This document shows positions 63,215-64,000 of a stretch of DNA of 64,000 nucleotides, piece after piece. The position numbers and the translations under genes are program-made. Within the stretch, counting starts at the first letter, position 1, and every line of letters begins with the position of its first letter. The stretch covers positions 33,843,093-33,907,092 of the forward strand of contig OZ022238.1 in assembly GCA_963978895.1 (NCBI GenBank), read 5' to 3'. Under the pieces are notes generated by a model that saw nothing but the letters and a program-made list of their open reading frames with translations, did not search any database and was not told the DNA's origin. Source of the stretch: Erpobdella octoculata. Lineage: Eukaryota > Annelida > Clitellata > Hirudinida > Erpobdellidae.

Positions 63215-63349
63215 ATTGCTACCAAAAGTAATTAATGGAGGAATAGCTGGCATTGTTGGAGTGACTTGTGTCTTTCCCATTGATTTAGTAAAAACAAGAC
63301 TTCAGAATCAGCAAATCGGTCCGACAGGGGCAAAGATGTATGAGAATCT
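63215..63349 (+). CDS. SLC25A22: Mitochondrial glutamate carrier, one internal exon
   Basis: A 135-nt exon between acceptor TTAG (63211-63214) and donor GTAAGT (63350). It encodes [20 protein letters not shown] followed by [15 protein letters not shown], the first transmembrane helix and the PxDxxK signature (PIDLVK) of the mitochondrial carrier family. The NGGIAG...[19 protein letters not shown] pattern is that of the SLC25A22/A18 glutamate-proton symporters. The exon starts in phase 2 and ends after two bases of a codon. Other exons lie outside the window or are lost; the upstream intron would contain elements C and copia. The symbol denotes the family, since A22 and A18 cannot be separated here. 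Confidence 0.88.
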
Positions 63350-63553
63350 GTAAGTTCATTAATGTTTGGTGCTATAAATGTTATTTATCTGTAAAGAAAA
63401 CTTGGTCTTCAGACATCAATGATTTTTAAATTCTTTTTATTAATTTTCATTGCATTTTTGTATATACATTTGTTCATGGTTGGAAAAATCTTAAGTGGCC
63501 TAATAAACCCACTTTTGGTTATCGATTCGAGCTGAAACCTGATACATATTCAC

Positions 63554-63855
63554 TGTCAGGGGTCGCTCTACCGGACCTCCTGACAAGTGTATCTTGCACC
63601 TGTCTAGACTCTCAGTCTAGACAGGAACCTAGACATTAATTGGCAGACGTTGTTTTCTTGTTGTTTGTTAACGCGTTTCCTGAGGCTATATATATAGCGC
63701 TTTGAACCCAGCCAGTACAGTCTAGCTATTTAGTATCAGGCGAAGTCCTGCTCGTTTTTATATTTAATTTGCGCTTTATTAAAGTTGTTGTCGTGTTGTT
63801 GTGTTGCCTTTTTCTTCCTGGTGTTCACGGCATTCCAGCAGGGAAGACTGTGACA
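63554..63855 (+). repeat. Solo LTR of the element A/B family
   Basis: 302 bp, TGTCAGGG to TGTGACA, closely similar to 31264-31560 and including the TATATATAG box. It carries a CTGTCTAGACTCTCAGTCTA palindromic insert like the left LTR of element A. Flanks TTCAC and CTCAC match at 4 of 5 positions. No internal sequence is present, so LTR-LTR recombination removed it. It lies in the intron after the SLC25 exon, sense orientation. Confidence 0.92.
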
Positions 63856-64000
63856 CTCACACTCCTCTGAATGACAATACATTCTATTAAATTTTGGGGA
63901 CATTTCGACACACCATCTCTTCAATAGTATATTTTTGAATTTTGAACTTATTCTTTTTTTATTATTATGTTTATTTCAAGACAAAAAATTGAATAACTAA

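Overview
This is a piece of an animal nuclear genome, most likely an AT-rich, transposon-rich invertebrate. Two conserved animal genes are split by GT-AG introns, and the rest is a dense, nested collection of eukaryotic transposable elements. I see no prokaryotic gene organisation, rRNA, tRNA gene or CRISPR. The lineage cannot be fixed from the sequence alone.

Host genes. (1) 1-682 holds the last exons of a DUF4806 gene with an in-frame stop. (2) 10072-19079 (+) is a complete mitochondrial aldehyde dehydrogenase (ALDH2 type), 13 coding exons and 522 codons, all splice phases consistent. Its exon 10 acceptor lies in a 70-bp tandem duplication. (3) 63215-63349 (+) is one internal exon of a mitochondrial glutamate carrier (SLC25A22/A18 type).

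Mobile elements, left to right. 1131-8640: a nearly complete CR1-like LINE (minus), interrupted by a Mutator-like element (3338-5015, 8-bp target duplication) and a hAT element (6843-8396, perfect 8-bp target duplication). 11.2-12.1 kb: a hAT relic in ALDH2 intron 1, followed by a 5'-truncated copy of the same CR1-like LINE. 19.7-25.2 kb: Helitron ends, a Helitron-bounded block carrying an L2-RTE chimera, and a Helitron Rep relic. 26.4-37.2 kb: a Ty3-like LTR element (A) that has captured an intronless piece of non-muscle myosin II tail. A sister element (B, 28421-31560, target duplication ATACC), a hAT (31669-33123) and an L2-like LINE (33361-36910) are nested in it. 37.9-39.4 kb: a decayed satellite of about 150-bp units. 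39.6-41.2 kb: a ZMYM-type hAT relic with a MITE inside. 42.9-44.7 kb: a chain of SINE and LINE insertions separated by repeated copies of one 11-bp target site; SINEs and LINE share the same 3' tail. 49.2-50.9 kb: two nested non-autonomous hATs. 52.1-62.95 kb: a CR1-like LINE, a Ty3-like element, and inside the latter's gag a young Ty1/copia element with identical LTRs, a perfect target duplication and a half-tRNA-iMet-type primer site. 63554-63855: a solo LTR of the myosin-carrying family.

The target duplications give a relative insertion order at several loci. The myosin-carrying LTR family, the repeated-target retroposon chain and the Helitron-bounded LINE chimera are the best candidates for something not previously described.
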